Assembly: GCA_964645625.1 (NCBI GenBank)
Contig: CAZYAI010000006.1
Span: 1 to 64,000 of the forward strand
Direction: 5' to 3'
Length of the DNA: 64,000 nucleotides
Source of the DNA: AB-137-C09 sp964645625
Lineage (GTDB): Bacteria; Pseudomonadota; Zetaproteobacteria; Mariprofundales; Mariprofundaceae
Part shown: piece by piece, positions 54,594-63,064 of the stretch
How positions within the stretch are numbered: position 1 is the stretch's first letter
How the letters are laid out: each line of letters begins with the position of its first letter
Notes under the pieces: model-generated
The model's database searches: none
The model's input: the letters and a program-made list of their open reading frames with translations, nothing else
What the model was told of the DNA's origin: nothing
Position numbers and translations under genes: made by a program

Positions 54594-54913
54594 GTTTCTC
54601 CAGTGGTGAATGTTGCTTGTTCAGCTAAAGGTAAGTTTACAGGCCAAGTGGCAACCAAAAAGTTTTTAATGTGAGGTGTAAGAAAAACCAACGCTTTCTC
54701 CATCTGCGCTGTCTCATCAATGATTTCAACCATGAGCGGTAATTGATGTGCTAAACCGATAAAACCTGCTGAATGCACACCATGACTACCCAAACCCTCA
54801 ATGCCGCGCAGTACACTCACACCACGTACGCCTGCTTGCTGACACAGTGTAATTAGCCCTGTTAAAGCAGGTTGCCCATTAACGCTATCTGATTCGGATA
54901 GGTAAATCCTCAT
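54590..54913 (-). CDS. DUF190 protein (PII-like fold)
   Basis: The start at 54913 (MRIYLSESD) has GGAAGG 7 nt upstream. The 107-aa protein matches DUF190: ALTGLITLCQQAGVRGVSVLRGIEGLGSHGVHS and LPLMVEIIDETAQMEKALVFLTP. The family fold resembles PII signalling proteins and often lies beside crcB, which is absent here. It is translationally coupled to a Crp-family regulator, so it may modulate that regulator or its effector. This last point is inference. Confidence 0.82.
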   Translation of the reverse strand: MRIYLSESDSVNGQPALTGLITLCQQAGVRGVSVLRGIEGLGSHGVHSAGFIGLAHQLPLMVEIIDETAQMEKALVFLTPHIKNFLVATWPVNLPLAEQATFTTGET

Positions 54914-55144
54914 ACAAAGACCTTCCACTCCCCTACCCCCTTGTTTCTGCCAAGTATCACATCGGCGTTATTAAAACGGTTTTAATCCCTTGGTGCAAGT
55001 GTTTGTGAAAAAAAGATGAACAAAGGTGTTATCAGTGATTGAAGGGAACACGCTGCCACATGAATATCAATACTTAAAGTCTTTAATATTGACCCAAAGT
55101 ACTAATTTAACACAACTTTTAGCTGTTGCCGCAATGCACCATAA

Positions 55145-55163
55145 TATATGATTGAATCATATA
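55145..55163. promoter_or_regulatory. Perfect 19-bp palindrome upstream of cytochrome c gene
   Basis: TATATGATTGAATCATATA is a perfect 9-bp inverted repeat about a central G, 126 nt before the cytochrome c start. Its half-site resembles Fnr/Crp-type operators, but the match is not exact. A near-palindrome (TCAATACTTAAAG / CTTTAATATTGA) at 55067-55092 lies just upstream. Together with the divergent Crp-family gene this suggests a regulated intergenic region. The rest of the 375-nt gap (54914-55288) is AT-rich without a gene. Confidence 0.55.
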
Positions 55164-55288
55164 CTCAAAACAACATACACCTTTGCTAGGGTAAAATTTA
55201 CCCCTTATCAGCTTGCCTTTGAGCACTATAGTTTGTCCTCAGATGGCTCGTTATCGAACCGTCACCTTACTAAAGGAGATTGATAGAT

Positions 55289-55606
55289 ATGAAAAAAACT
55301 TTGATTGTTGCTGCTGCTTTGATGATTGGTTCTTTTGCTACGACTGCAAGTGCTAAGCCTTTTTGTGCGACTTGCCACGCTGGTCACAAAGATAAAGTAG
55401 GTCCCGCTTTTGAAAAAGTAGTGGCTGCTTATGGTTCTGTTGACGCTGTGTTTGAATTCTTGAACTCTGATGCTGCATTGGAGCCTAAAGTTGCTGATTT
55501 CGCTGGTAAAGCAGCAATCATGAAAGGTCAGCTGAAAAAATACCGCAAGTTGAACGACGAAAAGAAAGCAGAAGTTCGCGCTTGGGTTGAAGAACAGCTT
55601 AAATAA
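55289..55606 (+). CDS. Small periplasmic cytochrome c (class I)
   Basis: This 105-aa protein has a signal peptide (about residues 1-22, cleavage after ASA) and one covalent heme site CATCH (Cys26, Cys29, His30). KVGPAFEKVVAAYG after the site and a later FAGKAAIMKGQL, whose Met could be the distal ligand, fit the class I fold. A mature size of about 83 residues suggests an electron shuttle between membrane complexes. AAAGGAG precedes the ATG by 10 nt. A strong terminator follows. Confidence 0.88.
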   Translation: MKKTLIVAAALMIGSFATTASAKPFCATCHAGHKDKVGPAFEKVVAAYGSVDAVFEFLNSDAALEPKVADFAGKAAIMKGQLKKYRKLNDEKKAEVRAWVEEQLK

Positions 55607-55664
55607 TAACGCTGCACACACCGTGTAACGTTGCGCGTGTGAACGCGCTTGATCTGTAAAAAAA

Positions 55665-55698
55665 GGCTGCCTGTTTATGTGACAGGCGGCCTTTTTTT
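55665..55698 (+). terminator. Rho-independent terminator after cytochrome c gene
   Basis: GGCTGCCTGT at 55665-55674 pairs with ACAGGCGGCC at 55682-55691 around a 7-nt loop and is followed by a run of seven T. A complementary A run precedes it, so it may also act on the opposite strand. Confidence 0.88.
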
Positions 55699-55708
55699 GT
55701 GCTACCCG

Positions 55709-55824
55709 AACTGCCCTTTTAAGACGGGCGCATGTACACCACAATACCATGATGCAACTTTTTTGTTGGGTTTCGTGCCTCAACCCAACCTACTGTAACA
55801 CGCATATTCATATTGCTTTTACTC
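55709..55824. repeat. MITE-like intergenic element, copy B
   Basis: The left end (CTGCCCTTTTAAGACGGGCG) and CATGTACACC match copy C. The core GTTGGGTTTCGTGCCTCAAC and then CCAACCTACTGTAACACGC are shared with copies A and C, and it ends ATTGCTTTTACTCC. The right terminal inverted repeat has decayed. It lies in the 384-nt gap (55607-55990) between the cytochrome terminator and nrdA. Confidence 0.75.
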
Positions 55825-55990
55825 CATCACGTCAATTAGCTAATCCACCCTAAATCAAATGGGGTAAAATCACTCCAAATACGGCTTGCGTTTTAGATTA
55901 CCCCCATTATCTTGTGCCTCCTTTTTTTATTCACAACCACATCTAGTACTTAGCGTTATACGCTCTTGGCGTATGATTATAGGAGTTTGC

Positions 55991-58819
55991 ATGACAAAAA
56001 AACCATTGGCTGCTGTTGACTCAGATGGCTACACCTCGCTACCTCATGAATCAGAGCAAGATGCAAACTATGCGGTCATTCGTCGTAATGGTCAGCGAAC
56101 AGACTTTGACCGCAGTAAAATCAGCACTGCCATTAGCAAAGCTTTTCTTGCCGCTGAAGGTGACGAAGCGGACTCATCATCAAGCATTCACGAAAGCGTT
56201 GAGCGTATCACCGAACAGGTCGTTGCAGCACTGTTTCGTCGTTTGCCAGAAAATGGCAGTGTGCATATTGAAGATATCCAAGACCAAGTAGAACTAGCGT
56301 TAATGCGCAGCGGCTTCCAAAAAATCGCCCGCGCTTACGTGCTTTACCGTGAACAACACAAGAAAATTCGTGAACAAGCGGCGGCAAACAGCAAACAGCA
56401 AGACGAAGTATTGCACGTCACCCTTGATAATGGCGAACGTCAGCCATTGAATATGGCACATTTACAAGCATTGTGCATCGAAGCATGCGAAGGCTTGAAC
56501 GATGTCAACCCCGACACCATCATTAACGCCACAGCGCGTCATTTATACGATGGCGTAAAAGCCTCAGAAGTACCCAAAGTCCTGTTAATGTCGGCGCGCA
56601 CCTTGATTGAACAAGAACCCAATTATTCGCGTGTCAGTGCCCGTTTATTGCTTGATGATATGCGCCAAGAGGCTTTGGGCTTCCTCGCCCTCCCCCACAA
56701 CGTCCATTGCCAAGCAGATATGGCTAAGGTCTATGGCGACTATTTTCGCGCCTATTTAAAACGGGCGATTGAACTGGAACTGTTGGACTCTCGCCTCGGT
56801 CAGTATGATGTAGAACCGTTGATTGCCGCATTATTACCCGAACGAGACCTGCAATTCTCCTACCTGGGTTTGCAAACGCTGTATGACCGCTATTTCATTC
56901 ACCATGAAGATGGCACACGCTTTGAGTTACCCCAAGTCTTTTTCATGCGTGTAGCAATGGGCTTAGCAATCAACGAGGTCGAACGCGAAGCACGCACGAT
57001 TGAGTTTTACCAGCTACTTTCTAGCTTCGACTTCATGAGCTCCACCCCTACCCTATTCAATTCAGGAACGCTACGTCCGCAGTTATCATCGTGTTATTTA
57101 ACCACGGTTTCTGATGATTTGGATGGTATTTACAGTGCCATTAAAGACAACGCGATGTTGTCCAAATTCGCTGGTGGATTGGGCAATGACTGGAGCCGTG
57201 TTCGCGGTATGGGTGGGCATATTCGCGGCACCAATGGCAAGTCTCAGGGCGTAGTGCCATTCCTCAAAGTAGCCAATGATACAGCGGTAGCTGTCAACCA
57301 AGGAGGCAAACGCAAGGGCGCGGTTTGTGCCTATTTAGAAACATGGCATATCGACATCGAAGACTTCCTTGAACTGCGTAAAAACACAGGCGATGAACGT
57401 CGCCGCACCCACGATATGAATTCTGCTAACTGGATTCCTGATCTATTCATGCGCCGCGTTGCCGAAGAAGGCGAATGGACGCTGTTTTCCCCTCACCATG
57501 TGCCTGATTTACATGATTTGTATGGCAATGCCTTTACCACTGCTTATGAAGCCTATGAAGAGCAAGCGCGCCAAGGTCATATCAAACTATTCAAAACCGT
57601 TAAAGCGGTGGATTTATGGCGTAAAATGCTGGGCATGTTGTTTGAAACAGGGCATCCTTGGATCACCTTTAAAGACCCATGCAACTTGCGCTATACCAAT
57701 CAACATGTCGGTCAAGTTCACAGCTCTAATCTGTGTACAGAAATCACTTTGCATACCAACGACAATGAAATCGCTGTATGTAACTTAGGTTCTGTCAATC
57801 TGCCTCAGCATGTTACAGAAGATGGACTGGATGTAGCGCACCTACAGCGCACCATTCGCACCGCCATGCGCATGTTGGATAATGTGATTGATTACAATTA
57901 CTACGCTGTGCCGCAAGCACGCAACGCCAATATGCGCCATCGTCCTGTTGGACTGGGCATCATGGGCTTTCAAGACAGCCTGTATAAAATGAAGCTACCC
58001 TACGCTTCAATCGAAGCAGTAGAGTTTGCTGATCGTTCGATGGAACAAGTCGCTTATTTTAGCATTGAGGCATCTTGTGAGCTGGCTGCCGAACGCGGTG
58101 CTTACTCGACCTTCAAGGGGTCATTGTGGAGCCAAGGTATTCTGCCTTACGACTCTTTGCTGGCGATGCGCGAACACCGTGGCGATTATTTGAAGGTGGA
58201 TGAATCCATTACCTTGGACTGGGATAGCTTACGTGAACGCATCCAGCGCGTTGGTATGCGTAACTCCAACACCATGGCAATTGCGCCAACTGCGACGATT
58301 TCCAATATCTGTGGCGTTAGTCAATCCATTGAACCTTCGTATCAAAACATTTATGTGAAATCGAATTTATCAGGCGAATTCATGGTGGTGAATGATTATT
58401 TGGTGCGTGACCTCAAAGCGCGTGGGCTGTGGGATCGCGTAATGGCCAACGATTTGAAGTATTATGATGGTTCAACACAAGCGATTGAGCGCATTCCTGA
58501 AGATATAAAAACATTGTATGCCACCGCCTTTGAAATGGATAGCCGTTGGTTGATTGAAGCGGCATCGCGCAGACAAAAATGGATTGACCAAGCGCAAAGC
58601 GTGAATCTGTATTTGGCTGAACCTTCGGGCAAGGCGATGGATCAACTCTATAAATTGGCGTGGGTGCGCGGTCTTAAAACGACCTATTATCTGCGCTCCA
58701 TGGGCGCAACGCAGATGGAAAAAACCCATACTGCCAGCAGCGATAACCCTACACCTAGCGCACCAGAAGAAGGCAAAGTGTGTTCCATACTCGATCCTGA
58801 TTGTGAGGCGTGCCAATAA
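55991..58819 (+). CDS. nrdA: Ribonucleoside-diphosphate reductase class I, alpha subunit
   Basis: The start at 55991 has AGGAG about 8 nt upstream; the frame is open 35 codons earlier but lacks support. The 942-aa catalytic subunit reduces NDPs to dNDPs. The N-terminus shows an ATP-cone (VIRRNGQRTDFDRSKISTAISKAF) and a second cone-like domain (VTLDNGERQPLNMAHLQALC). The core has SSCYL, NLCTEITLHT, and MAIAPTATISNICGVSQSIEPSYQN. The C-terminal CSILDPDCEACQ carries the redox cysteines. nrdB overlaps its stop by one base. Confidence 0.96.
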   Translation: MTKKPLAAVDSDGYTSLPHESEQDANYAVIRRNGQRTDFDRSKISTAISKAFLAAEGDEADSSSSIHESVERITEQVVAALFRRLPENGSVHIEDIQDQVELALMRSGFQKIARAYVLYREQHKKIREQAAANSKQQDEVLHVTLDNGERQPLNMAHLQALCIEACEGLNDVNPDTIINATARHLYDGVKASEVPKVLLMSARTLIEQEPNYSRVSARLLLDDMRQEALGFLALPHNVHCQADMAKVYGDYFRAYLKRAIELELLDSRLGQYDVEPLIAALLPERDLQFSYLGLQTLYDRYFIHHEDGTRFELPQVFFMRVAMGLAINEVEREARTIEFYQLLSSFDFMSSTPTLFNSGTLRPQLSSCYLTTVSDDLDGIYSAIKDNAMLSKFAGGLGNDWSRVRGMGGHIRGTNGKSQGVVPFLKVANDTAVAVNQGGKRKGAVCAYLETWHIDIEDFLELRKNTGDERRRTHDMNSANWIPDLFMRRVAEEGEWTLFSPHHVPDLHDLYGNAFTTAYEAYEEQARQGHIKLFKTVKAVDLWRKMLGMLFETGHPWITFKDPCNLRYTNQHVGQVHSSNLCTEITLHTNDNEIAVCNLGSVNLPQHVTEDGLDVAHLQRTIRTAMRMLDNVIDYNYYAVPQARNANMRHRPVGLGIMGFQDSLYKMKLPYASIEAVEFADRSMEQVAYFSIEASCELAAERGAYSTFKGSLWSQGILPYDSLLAMREHRGDYLKVDESITLDWDSLRERIQRVGMRNSNTMAIAPTATISNICGVSQSIEPSYQNIYVKSNLSGEFMVVNDYLVRDLKARGLWDRVMANDLKYYDGSTQAIERIPEDIKTLYATAFEMDSRWLIEAASRRQKWIDQAQSVNLYLAEPSGKAMDQLYKLAWVRGLKTTYYLRSMGATQMEKTHTASSDNPTPSAPEEGKVCSILDPDCEACQ

Positions 58820-59931
58820 TGTTGAACTGGGATGATCCATTAGCCACAGCCAAACCACAAAAGGCAGCGGCAACAAAAGCAGTGAATAACAAGGTCACTG
58901 CACCCGTGAAAGACAAGCAAGAAGCGACCATGGAAGCCATTGATGCCTCGCACAAGCGTGTGATCAATGGTCAGACAGATATTAACCAACTCGCGCCCTT
59001 CAAATACCCGTGGGCGTGGGACTACTTCCTTAATGCCAACAAGAACCATTGGACGCCGTTGGACATTAACATGGCGCAGGATGTGCATGATTACCATCAC
59101 AAGCTGACGCTGGAAGAACGCCATGTGTATGAGAATGTGCTGGCGTACTTAACCACCTCGGACATTCTCGCCATGCGCAATATCGGTCTTGCCGTGATGG
59201 AAAAAATGAGCGCGCCAGAACTGCAAATTTACCAAGCACGGCAGGTTTATGAAGAAGCATTGCACACATGGACCTACCAGCATTGCATCGAAACCATTGG
59301 TTTAGATCAGACGGAGATTTATAATCGCTACCGCGTCGTGCCTGCAATCAATCATAAGATTCGTATTGCTAACCGTCGCCTCAATGCCGTGCTGCGTGCC
59401 GATATGGATTTAAACGACCCAGCCATGCGTGAGGAATTCGTGCAAGCTTATACCTTCTTCGCCGCTGTGTTTGAGGGTTGCTGGTTTTATAACGGCTTCA
59501 GTCCTATTTTTTCTTTGCAACGGCGTGGTTTAATGAAGGGCACAGCGGAGCAATTGCAATACATCATGCGCGATGAAGTATTGCATGCATCGTTCGGTAT
59601 TCGCGTGGTACGGCAGATTCTACAAGAGGAATCCATGACCTTAAACCCGCAAGCGATGCGTGATATGTGGGATGAAGCCGAGGCTGCCGAACTGGAGTAT
59701 GCGCAATTTTTGCTGCAATCCCCAATTTTAGGTTATTGCGCGGAAGATCATATTGCCCAATTCCGTTTCACAGCCAATCGCCGCTGCAAACAATTGGGTA
59801 TCGAAGCGGCCTTCCCTGGTGCTGAATCCGCCCTTCCCTGGTTGGATGAGCAAGCCAATGTGCGTAAAGAAAAGAACTTTTTTGAAACACGGGTAACAGA
59901 ATACCAAACAGGCGGCGGCTTGAAGTGGTAA
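58819..59931 (+). CDS. nrdB: Ribonucleoside-diphosphate reductase class I, beta subunit
   Basis: The start at 58819 overlaps the nrdA stop (TAATG). The 370-aa subunit holds the diiron-tyrosyl cofactor. Metal ligands are seen in TTSDILAM, YEEALHTWTYQH and MRDEVLHASFGI. The candidate radical tyrosine is the Tyr of TWTY, four residues after the ligand His, as in E. coli Tyr122. The N-terminal 40 residues are lysine/alanine rich and variable. A hairpin follows. Confidence 0.95.
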   Translation: MLNWDDPLATAKPQKAAATKAVNNKVTAPVKDKQEATMEAIDASHKRVINGQTDINQLAPFKYPWAWDYFLNANKNHWTPLDINMAQDVHDYHHKLTLEERHVYENVLAYLTTSDILAMRNIGLAVMEKMSAPELQIYQARQVYEEALHTWTYQHCIETIGLDQTEIYNRYRVVPAINHKIRIANRRLNAVLRADMDLNDPAMREEFVQAYTFFAAVFEGCWFYNGFSPIFSLQRRGLMKGTAEQLQYIMRDEVLHASFGIRVVRQILQEESMTLNPQAMRDMWDEAEAAELEYAQFLLQSPILGYCAEDHIAQFRFTANRRCKQLGIEAAFPGAESALPWLDEQANVRKEKNFFETRVTEYQTGGGLKW

Positions 59932-59956
59932 AGAACGGATAGGTAGCGATAGACTT

Positions 59957-59992
59957 CCAGCAGCGCAGCTATGTTACATGCTGCGCTGTTGG
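59957..59992 (+). terminator. Hairpin after nrdB
   Basis: CCAGCAGCGCAGC at 59957-59969 pairs with GCTGCGCTGTTGG at 59980-59992 (one G-U pair) around a 10-nt loop, 25 nt after the nrdB stop. There is no T tract, so termination would be Rho-dependent or weak. Confidence 0.6.
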
Positions 59993-59999
59993 ATCTAAC

Positions 60000-60134
60000 G
60001 GCTTCCCGTTTAAAGCGGGACGCATGTACACGACAAGACCATCATGTAGTTCCTTTGTTGGGTTTCGTGCCTCAACCCAACCTACGATGTCACACCTATC
60101 TATATTGCTTTTATCCCGCTTTAAGCGGAAAGCC
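60000..60134. repeat. MITE-like intergenic element, copy C
   Basis: This is the best-preserved copy. The left terminal repeat 60000-60020 (GGCTTCCCGTTTAAAGCGGG plus A) is inverted at 60114-60134 with two mismatches. The core contains GTTGGGTTTCGTGCCTCAAC and CCAACCTACGATGTCACAC. The element is 135 bp and encodes no protein. It lies between nrdB and the glutaredoxin gene. Confidence 0.85.
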
Positions 60135-60152
60135 GACCTAACGAATGTAAAC

Positions 60153-60413
60153 TTATGCTGTCGCCAACCATTGATCCAGTTCACCGCGTTTATCGACGGC
60201 GTATAAATCATCACAACCACCGACATGACGGTCGTTAATAAAAATTTGAGGAATCGTACGTGCACCAGGTGCGCGCTCTGCCATTTCTTGACGGCGGTGC
60301 GGCTCTTTTTGTACATTGTATTCGGTAAACGCTAAGCCGCGCTGCTTTAATAATTGTTTTGCTCTGGTGCAATAAGGGCAGTAATCCCCTGAGTAAATTT
60401 CAACTTTCGCCAT
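60153..60413 (-). CDS. grxC: Glutaredoxin 3
   Basis: This 86-aa thioredoxin-fold protein has the dithiol motif CPYC (Cys12, Cys15). GARTIPQIFINDRHVGGCDDLYA contains the cis-proline and glutathione-binding GG. It reduces protein disulfides with glutathione and could supply electrons to NrdAB, encoded nearby but on the other strand. It lies between the repeat element and comF. Confidence 0.95.
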   Translation of the reverse strand: MAKVEIYSGDYCPYCTRAKQLLKQRGLAFTEYNVQKEPHRRQEMAERAPGARTIPQIFINDRHVGGCDDLYAVDKRGELDQWLATA

Positions 60414-60449
60414 GATTAACCTCGTTTAACATATTTGTATGCCTACGTA

Positions 60450-61169
60450 TCAGTCCAACGGCGTATGCGATAAAGCCCATGCATGGCAAGCGACTCCCTG
60501 CCGCTGCAAACATCGTGCTGCATAATGCATGGTTGCACCTGTGGTGATAATATCATCAATCAACCACACGCGTCGGAATAATCCCGCAGCAGGCAAGTAG
60601 TCGTGGTTGATCGTAAAAGCCTTACGCATATTGCGCTGCCGTTGTGCCGCACGCAGCGATGATTGGCGTAACTGCGTACCTTGACGACGCAACAACTGCC
60701 ACTGCCATTGGCAACCATAACGTTCCGCCAGTAAGCGGCAACAATCGGCACTATGGTGCATCCCCGACACACGCATGCGCGACAATGGCATAGGAATCGG
60801 TAGCAATAAATCATCAGGGTGAAAGCAATCACGCAACACGTGATCCGCCGTAGTCAGCAACCAACGAAAGGCGGCATCATTCCCTGCGCGCTTCCATTGC
60901 AATATCGCTTGCCGCACTGCTCCGCGATACTGGTACAACGCCGTGCTAGAAAGGTAAGCAGGCGGCTTGTGCAAACATGCACCGCAAGGGCCAGGCGACA
61001 ATGATGCAGGTAACACCTTGCCACAGCGGTAACAATGGTGCACGGGCCACGGATGAATATCCGCCAAGCAATCGCCACAGCAAGCGTGATTCGCCGCAGC
61101 TAATGTTCGATGGCAAAACACACAACTGGCAGGGAATAACCAGTGCCGCCATGTTGACACAATGTCCAT
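60450..61169 (-). CDS. comF: ComF-family phosphoribosyltransferase-like protein
   Basis: The start at 61169 (MDIVSTWRHWLFP) fits the family; upstream extension overlaps bioF. The protein of about 239 aa has an N-terminal zinc-type cysteine set (CVFCHRTL, CCGDCLAD, CYRCGKVLP, CGACLHKP) and a C-terminal phosphoribosyltransferase fold with PRPP motif VWLIDDIITTGATMHYA. ComF proteins are linked to DNA uptake in competent bacteria. It is divergent from bioF across a very short space. Confidence 0.88.
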   Translation of the reverse strand: MDIVSTWRHWLFPASCVFCHRTLAAANHACCGDCLADIHPWPVHHCYRCGKVLPASLSPGPCGACLHKPPAYLSSTALYQYRGAVRQAILQWKRAGNDAAFRWLLTTADHVLRDCFHPDDLLLPIPMPLSRMRVSGMHHSADCCRLLAERYGCQWQWQLLRRQGTQLRQSSLRAAQRQRNMRKAFTINHDYLPAAGLFRRVWLIDDIITTGATMHYAARCLQRQGVACHAWALSHTPLD

Positions 61170-61191
61170 GCTTGTAATCATGCCTTGCATG

Positions 61192-62331
61192 ATGCAAAGA
61201 GACAATACCGCGCCACCTTGGTGGCAACATCCAGCAGAACATAGCCGTCGCCGTTTACCTGCCACACAACAGCATGGCGTACTCATCAACGTGGCAGGGC
61301 GTATGATGATTAACTTTTCCAGCAATGATTATTTAGGCTTACGGCAGCATCCGCAACTAATCAGCACGGCATGCGACTACATCGCTCAGCATGGTTTAGG
61401 CAGCGGTGCTTCACGCTACATCAGCGGTGACGATCCCGCTTTTGCGCAACTCGAACGCGATTGTGCGGCTTGGAAGGGCGCGCAAGCATGCTTATTGCTC
61501 GGTTCAGGCATGCTAGGGAATATCGGTTTGCTGCAAGCCTTAGCGACACGGCACAGCGAAATTTTTGCCGACCGTTTAAACCATGCCTCGCTGCTTGATG
61601 GCGCACGTTTAAGCCGTGCTCGCCTCCATCGTTATGCTCACCGTGATATGGCAGCCTTGGAGTCCCTGCTGCAACATAGCAATAGCGAGCAGCGCATCAT
61701 TGTCAGCGATGGCGTATTTAGCATGGATGGTGATGAAGCTGACGTTGCCACGCTGATCTCGCTGTGTGAACGTTACGATGCGTGGTTGGTACTCGACGAT
61801 GCCCACGGCAATGGTTGCATCGGGGCGCAAGGTGCAGGTTTAACTACCGAAGCAGGTGTGCAAGGGCATCCGCGCCTGATTGAATGTGGCACATTTGGTA
61901 AAGCCTTGGGTGGCTATGGTGCTTTTATTGTTGCTTCAACAGCCGTTATTGAGGGGTTAATTCAACGCTTACGCACAGCGATTTACTCCACCGCCTTACC
62001 GCCAGCCATGGCAAAAGCGATGTCTGCGGCGTTGGTTCTATTACAACAAGCAGCCTTGCGGCAACGGCTGCAAGATAATATTCAATCGTTTCTCGCCCTT
62101 AATCAAGACCTGCCTTTGCTACCGTCACGAACACCCATTCAACCGCTGGCAATGGGCACAGATGAAGCGGCATTACAGGCATCAACACGGTTGCGCGATG
62201 CTGGTTTTTTCATTCCTGCGATTCGCCCACCCACCGTACCCCAAGGTGAATCACGGCTGCGCATCACCCTTTCTGCGTTGCATACCTCGGAGCAAATCAA
62301 CGCCTTGAGCGAGGCATTGCACCGATTATGA
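61192..62331 (+). CDS. bioF: 8-amino-7-oxononanoate synthase
   Basis: This PLP enzyme of about 379 aa makes KAPA from pimeloyl thioester and alanine in biotin synthesis. It shows NFSSNDYLGLRQHPQL, HGLGSGASRYISGD, FADRLNHASLLDGARLSRA, LDDAHGNGCIGAQGAG and the lysine region ECGTFGKALGGYGAF. ATG 61192 or 61189 gives the family-normal spacing; neither has a clear binding site. It overlaps bioH by 4 nt (ATGA). Confidence 0.93.
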   Translation: MQRDNTAPPWWQHPAEHSRRRLPATQQHGVLINVAGRMMINFSSNDYLGLRQHPQLISTACDYIAQHGLGSGASRYISGDDPAFAQLERDCAAWKGAQACLLLGSGMLGNIGLLQALATRHSEIFADRLNHASLLDGARLSRARLHRYAHRDMAALESLLQHSNSEQRIIVSDGVFSMDGDEADVATLISLCERYDAWLVLDDAHGNGCIGAQGAGLTTEAGVQGHPRLIECGTFGKALGGYGAFIVASTAVIEGLIQRLRTAIYSTALPPAMAKAMSAALVLLQQAALRQRLQDNIQSFLALNQDLPLLPSRTPIQPLAMGTDEAALQASTRLRDAGFFIPAIRPPTVPQGESRLRITLSALHTSEQINALSEALHRL

Positions 62332-63035
62332 GTACGCCCATTGTTCTCCTCCACGGTTGGGGGCAAAGTCCCGATTGCTGGCAAGCAGTGCAGCAACATT
62401 ACCCCGAAGCGCAAACCATTGCCCTACCTGGTCACGCTGGCAACACATCCGCACCAGCAGAAACGTGGTTAGATAACATCGCCGCGCAATTGCCTGCGCA
62501 AGCTGTGTGTTTGGTTGGCTGGTCATTAGGTGGAGCTATCGCCCTCAAGCTTGCCGCTCATCAAGCCTGGCGTGTGCAATCCTTGGTGCTTGTTGCTAGC
62601 ACGCCATGCTTTGTGCAACGCCCTGACTGGCAACACGGTACAACAAGTGCAGCCATGCGCGCCTTCCAACGCAGTTGCGCACGTGCAAGCGAAGCAACAT
62701 TAAGCGACTTCCAACAGCGGATGTGGTCAGGCAGCAATCAAACACTGCCACCTCTCAATGCCACGCCTGAATTAGCTGGCTTGCTGGCAGGCTTGCAGCT
62801 ATTACAACAGTGGGATCTACGCCCCCTATTACCAAGCATCACCTGCCCCACGGCGATTATCCACGGAGAAAACGATGCCATCGTCCCCATCGCTGCCGCC
62901 CATACCCTCGCCGCCGCCATGCCAGCCGTTCAACAACAACGCCTCATCCCCGACGCCAGCCACGCCCTACCTTGGACACACGCCCAAGCCATTGTTGATG
63001 TGATTGCACCGCTTACAACCCTGAATGATTGCTAA
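62328..63035 (+). CDS. bioH: Pimeloyl-ACP methyl ester esterase BioH
   Basis: This 235-aa alpha/beta hydrolase demethylates pimeloyl-ACP methyl ester. The oxyanion segment is LLHGWGQS and the nucleophile Ser66 is in GWSLGG. The acid is in HGENDAIVP and the His in DASHALPW. It overlaps bioF by 4 nt. BioC, the partner methyltransferase, is not in the window. The lptD gene follows after 29 nt. Confidence 0.9.
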   Translation: MSTPIVLLHGWGQSPDCWQAVQQHYPEAQTIALPGHAGNTSAPAETWLDNIAAQLPAQAVCLVGWSLGGAIALKLAAHQAWRVQSLVLVASTPCFVQRPDWQHGTTSAAMRAFQRSCARASEATLSDFQQRMWSGSNQTLPPLNATPELAGLLAGLQLLQQWDLRPLLPSITCPTAIIHGENDAIVPIAAAHTLAAAMPAVQQQRLIPDASHALPWTHAQAIVDVIAPLTTLNDC

Positions 63036-63064
63036 TATCTGATGGCTATTTAGCTTGCGCCCTA

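Noticed and set aside
55607..55990. NrdR-box pair upstream of nrdA
   Set aside because: No pair of sites fitting the NrdR consensus was found by eye; only a repeat element and a short inverted repeat are present.
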